Shown here in pieces: positions 19,016 through 28,586 of a stretch of DNA of 64,000 nucleotides. The DNA comes from Cytobacillus pseudoceanisediminis (GTDB lineage: Bacteria > Bacillota > Bacilli > Bacillales > Cytobacillaceae). The notes beneath the pieces were generated by a model. That model did not search any database. It was not told where the DNA came from and worked only from the letters and a program-made list of their open reading frames with translations. The translations under genes were made by a program, and so were the position numbers. Positions within the stretch are counted from its first letter, which is position 1; each line of letters begins with the position of its first letter. The stretch spans positions 1,984,001-2,048,000 of the forward strand of contig NZ_CP097349.1 in NCBI RefSeq assembly GCF_023516215.1, written 5' to 3'.

Positions 19016-20407
19016 TCACGCTCCTTCTTTAGTCTTTAAGATTTTATTTGGATTAAAAAGGTTTTCTGGATCGAGTGCCTGTTTGATTTTTTCCATCACT
19101 TGCAGGGCTTGCCCATGTTCTTGTTGCTGATATTTCTGCTTGCCTACACCCACTCCATGCTCACCTGTGCATGTTCCGCCCCGCTCAAGAGCATAGAGGA
19201 CAATTTGTTCATTGAACTTTTCTGCCTTAGCCACCTCATCCGGGTTACTCATATCAATCATGAGAAGTGTATGATAATTTCCATCTCCCACATGACCGAC
19301 GATGCCTCCAGGAAGCCCCAGTGAATCTACCGCTTCCCTGGCATGGCTGATAGCGCCAGAAAGTTCTGAAATCGGAAGGCATACATCTGTCACCATCATT
19401 TTCTTACCGGGATGGCCGTGGATATAAGCATAAGCAAGGTTATGCCGGGCCTCCCACAAACGATTTCTTGCGGCATTATCTGTTTCAAATTCAATATCGA
19501 GGCAACGGTGGTCCTCAACTATTTCTCTTGTGAATGCGACATCCTGTTTCAAGCCGGCTTCATTGCCGTGAAATTCCAGAAAGAGTGTTGGACTTTCGTT
19601 ATAGTTTGTTTCACTGAACAGGTTCACCTGCTTCATGGATGGTTCATCGACAAGCTCCACCCTGGCAATCGGAACACCTGCCTGTAATATGGATACAACC
19701 GCTTCAACCGCATCGTTCAAGGATGGAAATGAGGCTCTTGCAGCCATCACATGCTCGGGAATTCCATATACTCTTAATGTCAATTCCGTAAAGCAGCCAA
19801 GCGTCCCCTCAGAACCAACAAATAAACCATTCAAATGGTATCCCGATGAAGATTTAGCAGCTAAATTTCCTGTATGTATGATCGACCCATCAGCCAGAAC
19901 CACTTCCATATCACGCACCTGATCACGCATGACTCCATATTTGACCGATGTTGTTCCGCTGGCATTGGTTGCCGCCATTCCGCCAAGCGTAGCATCCGCT
20001 CCCGGATCCACAGAGAAAAACAATCCATATTTTTTCAATTCCTTATTAAGCTGCGTGCGTGTCACACCAGGCTGTACACGGACAAGAAAATCATTTTCAC
20101 GCACTTCCAGGATTTTATTCATTAAGGAAAAATCAATCGTAATTCCATGTTCGTAAGGTATGACATGCCCCTCGAGACTGGATCCCAGACCAAAAGGAAC
20201 GATGGGAACTTTATATTGGTTTGCCAGCTTTACAACTTCACTGACCTGCTGGGCTGTTTCAGGAAAAACCACAATATCAGGAAGGCTCTCCTTATGGTAG
20301 GATTCATCCCTTCCATGCAATTCTCTTACTGTCTGATTTTCTGTTACCTGCTGCTCAGAAAGAACCTCCTTTAAAGCATGTACGAGGCTCATACTAGCTG
20401 TTTCCAT
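19016..20407 (-). CDS. FAD-binding glycolate/D-lactate dehydrogenase (GlcD-type)
   Basis: About 463 residues. It has the PCMH/VAO FAD-binding domain with VPFGLGSSLEGHVIP (about residue 73) and the VDPGADATLGGMAATNASGT segment, then the C-terminal FAD-linked oxidase domain ending GEHGVGVGKQKY. It oxidises a D-2-hydroxyacid such as D-lactate or glycolate. The ATG at 20407 follows GAAAGGAG; the upstream in-frame ATG at 20470 lacks a site. A GntR-type operator lies 31 bases upstream and a FadR-family regulator is divergent. No separate iron-sulfur subunit (GlcF) is adjacent. Confidence 0.85.
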   Translation of the reverse strand: METASMSLVHALKEVLSEQQVTENQTVRELHGRDESYHKESLPDIVVFPETAQQVSEVVKLANQYKVPIVPFGLGSSLEGHVIPYEHGITIDFSLMNKILEVRENDFLVRVQPGVTRTQLNKELKKYGLFFSVDPGADATLGGMAATNASGTTSVKYGVMRDQVRDMEVVLADGSIIHTGNLAAKSSSGYHLNGLFVGSEGTLGCFTELTLRVYGIPEHVMAARASFPSLNDAVEAVVSILQAGVPIARVELVDEPSMKQVNLFSETNYNESPTLFLEFHGNEAGLKQDVAFTREIVEDHRCLDIEFETDNAARNRLWEARHNLAYAYIHGHPGKKMMVTDVCLPISELSGAISHAREAVDSLGLPGGIVGHVGDGNYHTLLMIDMSNPDEVAKAEKFNEQIVLYALERGGTCTGEHGVGVGKQKYQQQEHGQALQVMEKIKQALDPENLFNPNKILKTKEGA

Positions 20408-20437
20408 CCTATACTCCTTCTTTCTTCTGCTGAAAAT

Positions 20438-20468
20438 TTGGTCAAACCAATGGTATAATTGGTCCAAC
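20438..20468. promoter_or_regulatory. GntR/FadR-type operators between the oxidase and its regulator
   Basis: A perfect palindrome TTGGT-CAA-ACCAA (20438-20450) matches the TGGTnnnACCA pattern of FadR-subfamily regulators. A second partial site TTGGTCCAA lies at 20459-20467. Both lie just upstream of the oxidase start. Confidence 0.7.
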
Positions 20469-20606
20469 AAGTTAAGTCAATTATACTAACTTATCAGAAA
20501 AATTCAATTATTAATTTAATTATTTTTTCATTATTGATTAATAGATTTTAGGTCTGTTACATTTAGAAAAGTGAATGAGGCCTATTTTGAAAAGAGGTTA
20601 CGGGGA

Positions 20607-21316
20607 ATGTCGGAGAAAAAAAGACCTATCTGGTTTTAGTAGATAAAATTATAGAATGCTATTTAGGAGGAACTCTCAAACCGGGTGAAAGACTGCCTTC
20701 AGAAAGAGAATTGGCAGGCCAATTTAATGTCAGCCGGACAACCATCAGAGAAGCCCTGAGAACCATGGAACTGAACGGGCTCATCGATATCCGCCAGGGA
20801 GGCGGAAGCTACGTTAAAGTCTCAGATGTCCATTCAAGAAAAGAGGAAATCATCACAGCTGTCAAAGTAGAAAATCCGCTAGTATATGAAATGCTGGAGC
20901 TCAGGCGTGCACTGGAAGTCGAATCCTCCTTCCTTGCTGCCAAAAGAGCCACTTCTGTAGACCTGGAGAAGCTGCGTATAGCTTTGAATCATATGGCTCT
21001 GTCCAAACAAGACCCGGTGTTAGGGTTAAAAGCCGACCTTGACTTCCACATTGGGATTGCCGAGGCTACCCATAATTCGATTTTCATTGAATTGATACAT
21101 ACCCTCAAAGGACATATGGAAGATACCATTAAGGCTACACAGAATCATCGCTTTAAGGATCCCTCTCGTTACGAGGATACAATGGAAGAGCATAAGGAAA
21201 TTTATCTGGCTATTGCCTCTGGGAATGGGGATAGAGCGAAGGAGTTGATGGAGGGGCATATTACGAAGATACGGGAAGAATTGGTGGCGTCGATGGTGTT
21301 TAGGATAGGAAAATGA
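20607..21316 (+). CDS. GntR-family (FadR subfamily) transcriptional regulator (frame break)
   Basis: About 236 residues: a winged helix (GTLKPGERLPSERELAGQFN then VSRTTIREALRTMELNGLI) and a C-terminal FCD effector domain with DLDFHIGIAEATHN and HKEIYLAIASGN, whose Asp/His residues usually bind a metal and a carboxylate. This fits an LldR/GlcC-type regulator of 2-hydroxyacid use. The true start appears to be the ATG at 20607; one missing base in the A7 run 20616-20622 shifts the frame. It is divergent from the oxidase gene it probably controls through the palindrome at 20438. Confidence 0.82.
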
Positions 21317-21376
21317 AAAATGATAAGTTCCCTGCCCCTTTTATTGAAAAAACCGGTGTGTAAGAAAAATCTCCAA

Positions 21377-21420
21377 AAGTGCCTGCCCCAGTTTTAAAAA
21401 CCAACCGGGGCAGGCACTTG
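21377..21420. terminator. Bidirectional terminator of the dispersed hairpin family
   Basis: AAGTGCCTGCCCC and GGGGCAGGCACTT form a perfect 13-base-pair stem between the converging FadR-type and ABC permease genes. Confidence 0.75.
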
Positions 21421-21444
21421 TTTTCTCCCGCTCCATATTCGGAC

Positions 21445-22050
21445 TTAGAATGCTTTTCGCTGATAAATAACTGTAGTAACTCCCCAGGAAACCGCATAGA
21501 AAGTTAAGATTACAGCTGCTGCTCCCATATATAAAAGCTGGGTGGATAGACTGAAAATAAAATCTGTAATCACCGTTAGGTTTTCGTTAATAAACGACAC
21601 AATAGGCCCAGATAGATATGTTAAAAGCAGGAAACTTATAAGAACGACAGTAGTAATATAGCCTGATTTAAATAGATGAAATAACGGGAAGGTAAACGCA
21701 GCAAATAATAAAAATAAGCCACTGCCAATTGCAATATCAGTAATGGAAAAAGGTTTATTAAAAGCCAGCAAAGCCAAACTTGCGATCCCAGTTGAAAGAA
21801 TCATATATAGGAGTGCACCAAGATAGCGCGATGCGATAATTTCCCTGCGTGTGTAAGGCAAGGAATTTAACAATATATTGGTCTCTGCTTTTTCATCATA
21901 AGCATAAGTGTTAAATGGAATGAAGATACTTGCAACCAGAAAAATTAGAGCAGGCTGAGCCCCCATTATAATAAAGAATAAGATAAAAGGAATAAAGATT
22001 AACAGCTGTCTTTTCTGGAGGATAACATCACGTCTGATTAAATTAAACAT
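21445..22050 (-). CDS. ABC-2 type permease
   Basis: About 201 residues with five or six hydrophobic helices; the early part reads FNLIRRDVILQKRQLLIF and the middle DEKAETNILLNSLPYTRREI, a hallmark of ABC-2 permeases in GntR-linked operons. The ATG at 22050 overlaps the end of the ATPase gene by eight bases, indicating coupling. It pairs with the upstream ATPase to form an exporter or envelope-stress transporter of unknown substrate. Confidence 0.8.
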   Translation of the reverse strand: MFNLIRRDVILQKRQLLIFIPFILFFIIMGAQPALIFLVASIFIPFNTYAYDEKAETNILLNSLPYTRREIIASRYLGALLYMILSTGIASLALLAFNKPFSITDIAIGSGLFLLFAAFTFPLFHLFKSGYITTVVLISFLLLTYLSGPIVSFINENLTVITDFIFSLSTQLLYMGAAAVILTFYAVSWGVTTVIYQRKAF

Positions 22051-22909
22051 GGTGTACGCCCCCTTTAAAGGAATACATAATATCTTCCAGAGAAGCGCGT
22101 TCAATGACAACTGTGTTTCCGAACGTATTTTTCACCGCATTGACATTGGCAGTTAAGGCCTGGAATCCCGTTGGTGCACGATGAATATGGACAAACTCTT
22201 TTTCCGTGTCTCGATCCAGGAGGTCCAATCCGCCTTTAACAAGTGCATAGTTTTCAGCTATGTCGTGAATGGACTGATTAAAAACCAGTTTCCCACCCTG
22301 CATAAAAGCTATATAATCTGCAATCCGATCTAAATCTGTTGTAATATGCGTAGAGAAGAAAATGGTACGGCTGCCATCGATCATCAATTCCTGTAAAAGA
22401 TCCAGCAGCTCGCGTCTAAAAATGGGGTCCAAACCTGCTGTTGGCTCATCCATAATAATCAGCTCCGCCCGATGTGAAAGTGCTATTGCTAAGGATGCCT
22501 TCATTTGCATTCCTTTTGAGAAGGTTTTAATTGCTTTATTAAGAGGCAATCCGAATGTTTCAATGTATTGATCAAACAGTTCATCATCCCAGTGTTTGTA
22601 AGCTGGTGCTACAATACGTTTGATATCTCTCAAGTTCAGTCCTTCAAAAAAGACATTTCCATCGTACACAAAACCAATGCGCTCCTTGATCGCCTTCTCA
22701 TGATTCTTGTAATCCAGCCCAAAAATGTTTATTTCCCCGGCATCCGGCTTTAACAGATTCATCATCATTTTGATGGTAGTCGACTTACCAGCCCCATTTG
22801 CCCCGATAAACCCTGTTATAAAGCCTTGCTTCACTTGCAAATCAATATTTTTAACTGAAAAATCTTTGAAATGTTTCGTTACATTTTTTAACTCCACTAC
22901 ATTTTCCAT
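22043..22909 (-). CDS. ABC transporter ATP-binding protein
   Basis: About 288 residues. Walker A is GANGAGKSTT (about residue 38), the signature region reads KTFSKGMQMKASLAIALS, and Walker B is LIIMDEPTAGLD. The length is usual for YtrB/BcrA-like ATPases. The ATG at 22909 follows GAGGAG; it begins five bases after the regulator's stop. It is the middle gene of a regulator-ATPase-permease operon like B. subtilis ytr. Confidence 0.88.
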   Translation of the reverse strand: MENVVELKNVTKHFKDFSVKNIDLQVKQGFITGFIGANGAGKSTTIKMMMNLLKPDAGEINIFGLDYKNHEKAIKERIGFVYDGNVFFEGLNLRDIKRIVAPAYKHWDDELFDQYIETFGLPLNKAIKTFSKGMQMKASLAIALSHRAELIIMDEPTAGLDPIFRRELLDLLQELMIDGSRTIFFSTHITTDLDRIADYIAFMQGGKLVFNQSIHDIAENYALVKGGLDLLDRDTEKEFVHIHRAPTGFQALTANVNAVKNTFGNTVVIERASLEDIMYSFKGGVHHV

Positions 22910-22913
22910 ATTC

Positions 22914-23285
22914 TCACTCCTCATATAAAATCTTCATCAATTCCTGCAGTTCATCGAAAGTCAGGCCAATTTCTCTGCTATTGGTAATGACTGCACTCAG
23001 CTGCTCTTCAATGACCTTCAGTTTTTTCTCTCTAATTACCTCTAGATTTTGCTCTGCGACAAAAGAACCTTTTCCCACAATGGAATAGATAAAGCCCGCC
23101 TTCTCCAATTCCTCGTAGGCACGCTTTGTCGTTATTACACTAATTTGCAGATCTTTTGCAAGTTGACGTATGGAAGGCAATGCAGTACCCTCTTGCAGAT
23201 CACCTGCTAAAATAGACGATTTAATTTGATTCGTAATTTGTTCATAAATCGGCTCCTTTGAACTGTTGGAAATAATGATTTGCAT
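22914..23285 (-). CDS. GntR-family regulator, YtrA type
   Basis: A 123-residue protein. An N-terminal winged helix (PIYEQITNQIKSSILAGDLQ; ALPSIRQLAKDLQISV; TTKRAYEELEKAGFIYSI; GKGSFVA) is followed by a short helical dimerisation tail, the YtrA subfamily layout. It leads the operon and probably represses it through the palindrome at 23366-23386. Confidence 0.85.
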   Translation of the reverse strand: MQIIISNSSKEPIYEQITNQIKSSILAGDLQEGTALPSIRQLAKDLQISVITTKRAYEELEKAGFIYSIVGKGSFVAEQNLEVIREKKLKVIEEQLSAVITNSREIGLTFDELQELMKILYEE

Positions 23286-23365
23286 GCCAATCCCTCATCT
23301 CGAAATAAGTGCCATTATTATTGTTACATTTGGATCAAAGTTATTATTTCACACCCTAATATATT

Positions 23366-23386
23366 GTGTATATACTATATATACAC
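23366..23386. promoter_or_regulatory. Operator palindrome for the YtrA-type regulator
   Basis: GTGTATATA-CTA-TATATACAC is a perfect inverted repeat about 80 bases upstream of the regulator start. Tandem TA-rich palindromes at this position are typical of YtrA-type autoregulation. Confidence 0.65.
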
Positions 23387-23444
23387 TATACACACGTATT
23401 TTGCAATAGTTTCCATTTTGGTGAAGTAAAAAAGCGGGCAACCC

Positions 23445-25521
23445 TTATTGGGTTCCTGCCTCATCTTTTATAATAAGTTCTGGCTTGACCTGTACTTCCT
23501 CTTCCAAATACTTTGTTGTGCTATACCCAAAAAAATCAAGACTTTTAGGAATCACATTATCTCCTAGTATCTTCGTTTTTTGAACAGTAATGAAATGACG
23601 CGGCTGTTCCATCTCTTCATACAAATTAGGTGTTATATTTTTCATATCATATTCTTTTCCATTCCTGTCGACAAAGATTCCTTCTTGGTCCATCTCCATC
23701 GAAGAATCATTACCCTCCTCAGTCACGATCATGAAATGAAGCGATTCATACATTCGATTCTTAATATCATGATTACTGAAGATAACAGTAGTAGGCTGTC
23801 CAATTTCAACCTTATCTATGGAGATCGTACTGCCTGCGTATTCAATGGATTGCGGATATTTCCCGCCTGCATCCAATTTGAAACTTTTCTGATCATCAAT
23901 TGATAGATTCACACTGTCAAAATGAATCTTTACCTCTTTTGTTTCTTTTTCAAAAAGAGGTTCAAAGTGCGCTTGTAACTTGCTCCACTTTAAATCAGGC
24001 TGTCCATGCACGTAGGAACTTCCATATAAATCGGCTTCTACTAATTTATTACTAATCTCCATATCTTTAAAATTCATAATGTCTATCCGCTTTTCCTGCT
24101 GTTCGTTTTTGAAACCATACTGCAGGATTGTCGCAGTCGGAGCAAGAATTAGTTTATCCAGTTGAACCGGAACGCCCTCAATTTCTATTTCTTCATCCAA
24201 TGCATACTCGACAGAAGGCTGTTTTTTTACTGGAATATCAAAGTCCCACTCCCCATTCTCCGGTTCCATATTCACATAAGAATCAGAAGGATCACGGACC
24301 AGTTTCATCACCTTATTAATGTTAAGCTTAATGGTATCACTTTCTTTTTCAGAGGCCTAAGACTAAATTTTCCATGATAGACGTTCTTTTCTTTATTATT
24401 TATTTCCGATTCAGTATCAGGAAGATAGAACCTTGGATACGTATTTGCCATCATGATTTCACTTTCGCCCTCTATAAAAACCCCATCATCAAAGTTAATC
24501 ATATATTGATTATTTTCATTTGCATCTTCAATCTCATAAAATATAAGAGTCTGGATATCATCAGCTATTGCACTCTTAATCTTTATTTTCACCCCACCAC
24601 TTTCTGCTTCCAGGTTCAGCCTTTCACCCACATCCTCCTGCAGAAAGGCACGCAGCTCCTGATTTTCTTCTGTCCAGGTGTAATAAAGCTTTGAAAAGAC
24701 ACCTGAAAAAATCCCTGCAAAAATGGCTAGAACGAATATACTTGCGGCAATTATGCCATTTCTTTTACGTTTATTGTTCTTTTGCTGAATATGCCTTTCC
24801 CTTTGTGCAACTCGTTCTTTGATATTTCCAATAAAACCATCAGGTACACGGAATTTCTCAATCGCTTCAGTAAAGCCCACCATAACTTCCTGTAAGGCTG
24901 CTAAATCCTCCTGGCAGTCCTGGCAATGATAGATATGCATTTCAAAATCAATTTTTGCGGGCCGTTCCAGGTTTCTCTCCAGATAATCAACGTAAAGCTT
25001 TCGATACTCATTACAGCCGTGATAGTGCTCTCCATATCCCATTCCGTTTCTGAGTGACTGAAGTCCTGAAAATAAAAGCTCCTTAACCTGTTCGGAAGAA
25101 ACCTGGAGAAGCTGTGCTGTTTCGTCCTTTGAAAGTCCTCTTATGTATGTTAAACCTAGTACTTCTCTTTCCTTCTCTATTAACTTATGAAGTTCATGAA
25201 ATATCTTTTGATGGGAATCACTTTCCTCCGAAGCTTGTAAACTTTTATTAAGAGAAAGTTCCCTGCAGATATGGATAAAAATAGATAAAACCCATATTTC
25301 GAAAGATGTGCTGCTTTTAAACCTAGGCAGCTCCTTATGCACCTGTAAAATGGCCCGATAAAAGGCTCCTCTATCTTGCGTTGATTCCCAAGATAGGACC
25401 AGCCAATTGCATATAAGGATCGCTGATGCTGTTCGAACCAGTTAACGATGGATTCTATGTCTTTTACTCTAATCTTCACTGGTAAAATGGGATTATTTTT
25501 TACTGGGATGATCAAGACCAT
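23445..25521 (-). CDS. Sigma factor fused to zinc-finger anti-sigma and DUF4179-like domain (two frame breaks)
   Basis: Read as one gene of about 692 residues. Order: sigma-70 region 2-like start (WFEQHQRSLYAIGWSYLGNQ), region 4 helix-turn-helix (REVLGLTYIRGLSKDETAQL), a zinc-finger anti-sigma motif (HIYHCQDC), one membrane helix (NGIIAASIFVLAIFAGIFSG), then an extracytoplasmic domain of the DUF4179/DUF5643 kind. Missing single bases near 25370 and 24350 split it into three frames, but the sigma and anti-sigma parts lie in one uninterrupted frame, so that fusion is real in this sequence. Probably a cell-envelope sensing switch with sigma factor and inhibitor in one chain. The start at 25521 is uncertain. 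Confidence 0.65.
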
Positions 25522-25617
25522 TCTCCCCTCTATGTATGCCTAATTATTTATATACTGGCTTTATTATAACGATTAAAGTGATATTATTCACCAAAATTTG
25601 GATAAGAAAGACAAATT

Positions 25618-25654
25618 AAAAAACTCCTTTACAGAAGTTCTGCAAAGGAGTTTT
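25618..25654. terminator. Terminator after the SDR gene
   Basis: AAAACTCCTTT pairs with AAAGGAGTTTT around a 12-base loop. The A-run to the left becomes the U-tract for the minus strand. Confidence 0.75.
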
Positions 25655-25666
25655 CCCAATGAAAAG

Positions 25667-26578
25667 CTATCGATATCCCTCAGCATTGGCCGGTTTCCCC
25701 GCCTCCTGGACCTCCACCAGATATCTGAAGGCATCCGGCTGCGAACCGTCCAGATCTTGAAAGTTGTACATTTTAGCCAGCTGGCCACTGGAATAGGAGC
25801 CGCCGTTTAACCGTTTTTTATCTGGATCTTTTGCAATGGCACTAATCGCTCTTCCTATATACCTTGGTGTTTCAGAGATCACAAAATGAGGCTCCTTAAC
25901 GGCAGCATCTCTCCAGTTCTCCTCTGTTACCCCAAACACCTCCAGCATGATTTCCGAACGCATCCAGCCGGGTGAAACAGCAACCGCTGTGCAATCATAA
26001 GGAGCAAGTTCATGTGCCAACGCTTTGGCCATCCGGATAACCGAGCTTTTAGCCAAATCATAAAATAGAGACAGACGGTAACGATTTTGATTGTACTCCT
26101 CTGTTCCGTCTGTGATTTCCGCAACTAATCCGCCTTTATTTTTAATCAGGAGCGGGAGGGCATAATGACTTGTGATAATATGGGTATCAATCGCCAGACG
26201 AAGCATTCTCATCCCCTTCTCCAGGGAATGCTCCCAGACAGGAATATCCCATTCCATCAAATTTTCGCTTCCCCATATATCATTGACGAGGATATCCAGC
26301 CTTCCCTGTTCTTTCTCAATTCTTTCAATCAATGACTGCACCTGATCAGGTATCAGATGATCCACTTGGACAGCAATACCTTTACCGCCAAGTTCGCTGA
26401 CTAATTCAGCTGTTTCTTCAATGGTTTCCTTGCGGCCATATTCCGACATCTGATTTCGTGTCGTACGGCCTGTAACATACACAGTCGCACCTGCAGCTCC
26501 CAGTTCCATGGCAATGCCGCGGCCAGCTCCCCTTGTTCCTCCGGCTACCAATGCTACCTTGCCATTTAATGATATCAT
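25667..26578 (-). CDS. Short-chain dehydrogenase/reductase
   Basis: A 303-residue SDR oxidoreductase. The N-terminal NAD(P) motif reads VAGGTRGAGRGIAMELG (TGxxxGxG variant with Ala-Gly-Gly-Thr), then LDILVNDIWGSE. The catalytic region has an unusual spacing around YDLAKSSV (Tyr-x-x-x-Lys: YDLAK), and VAVSPGWMRSE follows. It is divergent from a YafY-type regulator with a shared palindrome, suggesting substrate-controlled expression. The substrate is unknown. Confidence 0.85.
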   Translation of the reverse strand: MISLNGKVALVAGGTRGAGRGIAMELGAAGATVYVTGRTTRNQMSEYGRKETIEETAELVSELGGKGIAVQVDHLIPDQVQSLIERIEKEQGRLDILVNDIWGSENLMEWDIPVWEHSLEKGMRMLRLAIDTHIITSHYALPLLIKNKGGLVAEITDGTEEYNQNRYRLSLFYDLAKSSVIRMAKALAHELAPYDCTAVAVSPGWMRSEIMLEVFGVTEENWRDAAVKEPHFVISETPRYIGRAISAIAKDPDKKRLNGGSYSSGQLAKMYNFQDLDGSQPDAFRYLVEVQEAGKPANAEGYR

Positions 26579-26621
26579 TCCTATCTGCCCCCTTTTGTGT
26601 TATATCTATACTATAATCATT

Positions 26622-26650
26622 AATGTTGACATCTAATGTCATATTTAACA
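26622..26650. promoter_or_regulatory. Shared operator between SDR and YafY-type regulator genes
   Basis: TGACAT-CTA-ATGTCA (26627-26641) is a perfect palindrome, with outer AATGTT/AACATT arms widening the symmetry. It sits between the two divergent starts. Confidence 0.65.
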
Positions 26651-26675
26651 TTTTTATTGTCCAGGAGTGAACAGA

Positions 26676-27642
26676 ATGCGGGCAGACAGACTCATTTCTA
26701 TATTATTATTGCTTCAAAATAACGAAAGAATGACCACAAGGGAATTGGCAAAAGAATTGGAGGTAACAGAGCGGACCATACACCGGGATATGGAAGCATT
26801 AAGTGCTGCAGGCATTCCTGTCCTTGCTGAACGCGGAAAATTTGGCGGATGGAAACTGCTTGAAAAATACAGAACAAATCTTACAGGTTTAAAAGCAGAT
26901 GAAATCAAAACACTGCTTCTATCCCCTTCTTTCGAGCATCTTGCGGACCTTGGAATCAGTGAGGAATGGAAAGAAGCACGCCAGAAACTCCTCGCGGCCA
27001 TTCCTGCTCCCCTGAAAGAGGATGTTAAAGACATTTCCAATCGGATTCATATAGACACCAGCACGTGGAGACAAACACCACGGGAAATGAAGTCATTTGG
27101 AATAGTCCAGCAGGCGGTATGGGAAGAAAAAACTTCAAATTCAATACGAGAAGGCAGGTAAACAAACGAGCGACAGAATTGTTGATCCATTAGGTCTGGT
27201 CGCTAAAGGGAACACTTGGTATCTCATAGCTGCTTCTGATGAGAAGATAAAAAGCTATCGTGTTTCAAGAATATTGGATGCCGAATTGATTAATGAGAAC
27301 TTCAGCAGACCGAATGACTTTGATCTCTCAGGCTATTGGCAGGAATCGAAGCAGAAATTCATTAGCAGTCTGCCTCGGTTTGAGGTAGAAGTGGAGATGT
27401 CTCCGTCCATTATTCAGCGGATTAATTTTACTGGGCGATTTGTACAGGTGATGCACATGGATAGCCCTAAGGATGATGGATGGATTTCAGCAAGTCTTTG
27501 CTTTGATACTGAACAAGAGGCAAGGGAGTATATACTTGGGTTTGGGGATCAGATTAAAATTGTAAGTCCTGTTTCGCTTAGGAAAAGTGTGGGGGAAATG
27601 GCGGAGAGTGTTGTTAATCTATATAAAGAGTATGAGGAATAA
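26676..27642 (+). CDS. HTH-WYL (YafY-family) transcriptional regulator (frame break)
   Basis: About 321 residues after repair. An N-terminal HTH_11-type winged helix (MTTRELAKELEVTERTIHRD; RGKFGGWKL) is followed by a WYL domain (DPLGLVAKGNTWYLIAA) and a C-terminal WCX-like domain. The frame breaks at the A6 run 27127-27132; one base fewer, or two more, joins the halves. The ATG at 26676 lies eight bases after AGGAG. It is divergent from the SDR gene and probably controls it through the palindrome at 26627. Confidence 0.8.
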
Positions 27643-27723
27643 GCAGAGAAAAAAGGTTTACTAGATGATCAGCGCCTTTCCCGCAGTCATTTACCGATTA
27701 ACGCATACCTGGTCAAGCACTAA

Positions 27724-27768
27724 AATTAAAAACGAGCCTCCTCAACCATTTCTGAGGCTCGTTTTTAA
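27724..27768. terminator. Bidirectional terminator
   Basis: ATTAAAAACGAGCCTC pairs with GAGGCTCGTTTTTAAT, a perfect stem with A/T tails on both strands after the YafY-type gene. Confidence 0.8.
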
Positions 27769-27897
27769 TTTTGGCGGAGTCCATTTATACTTTCTAAAGT
27801 TAAATTAATTTTGATGTACTATTAACTTTTTAAATAATCTCAGACAGCTTTGCTTTATAGGCTATTTTTATATGTATCACTCCAATTCTTTTCTTCC

Positions 27898-28395
27898 TTA
27901 ACTCCTATACTTGATCGCTAGACCTTTTAAGAAGTTTCTGGCAAAATTGTCTAAGCATACTTTATAATTTTTATGTCCCTCTTTTCTTAAAAACGCTCCG
28001 AGTTCTCCTTTTGATACGTTTAATCCGGCTTTTTTGAATACATCTATCATGTCCTCTGTTGTTAAAGATAAGGCAATTTTGATTTTCTTTAAAAGGATAT
28101 TGTTTACATTTGCAGTATTTTCTTTGGATGGTTCTGGCGTATTATTTTGACCTGATTTTGGCTCTTGTTTACCTCTTTTATAAATAATGAAGCCATTCAA
28201 AAATGAATTTAACATATTATTTGTCAATTTTATTTGGCTGCCATTCTCTTCTTCATCATCTGACTTTTTCAGGATCTTTACTACATCAGGTACGGACACT
28301 TCTACTCCTCCAAGTTTAAAGATCTCTGACATTTCACTATTTTTGATTTCTAACGCATATCTTAATCGGATTAATATATCATTACTATCCATCAA
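27898..28395 (-). CDS. DUF1456 (YehS-like) protein
   Basis: A 165-residue protein made of two repeats of about 65 residues: NDILIRLRYALEIKNSEMSE at the N-terminus and NNILLKKIKIALSLTTEDMI in the second half, each followed by a VSVPDVVKILKK / VSKGELGAFLRK helix and an F..LNGFI / FLKGLAI end. The linker is polar. This duplicated helical unit is DUF1456; its function is not known. It is a single gene upstream of tRNA-Sec. Confidence 0.8.
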   Translation of the reverse strand: MMDSNDILIRLRYALEIKNSEMSEIFKLGGVEVSVPDVVKILKKSDDEEENGSQIKLTNNMLNSFLNGFIIYKRGKQEPKSGQNNTPEPSKENTANVNNILLKKIKIALSLTTEDMIDVFKKAGLNVSKGELGAFLRKEGHKNYKVCLDNFARNFLKGLAIKYRS

Positions 28396-28541
28396 CTTAC
28401 TTCCTCCTATTTTAAAGTGGCCACTGGTCTTTATAGCAACAGGCCCTTTTAACTATCTTAAGTCTATCATCAACGCATCCTCACAATGCATAGATTACGC
28501 AAACAATTATTTAATATGTTTTATCACATATAGATAGGCAC

Positions 28542-28570
28542 AAAAAACCGCACAGCATCCCACTATGCGG
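28542..28570 (-). terminator. Terminator of the tRNA-Sec transcript
   Basis: CCGCA and TGCGG arms plus a U6 run follow the tRNA by 17 bases on the minus strand. Confidence 0.65.
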
Positions 28571-28586
28571 CAATTATATGTATATT

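Noticed and set aside
23445..25521. Three separate small genes in place of the sigma fusion
   Set aside because: Protein motifs run on smoothly across both breaks once single bases are restored, and two of the three pieces lack ribosome sites.
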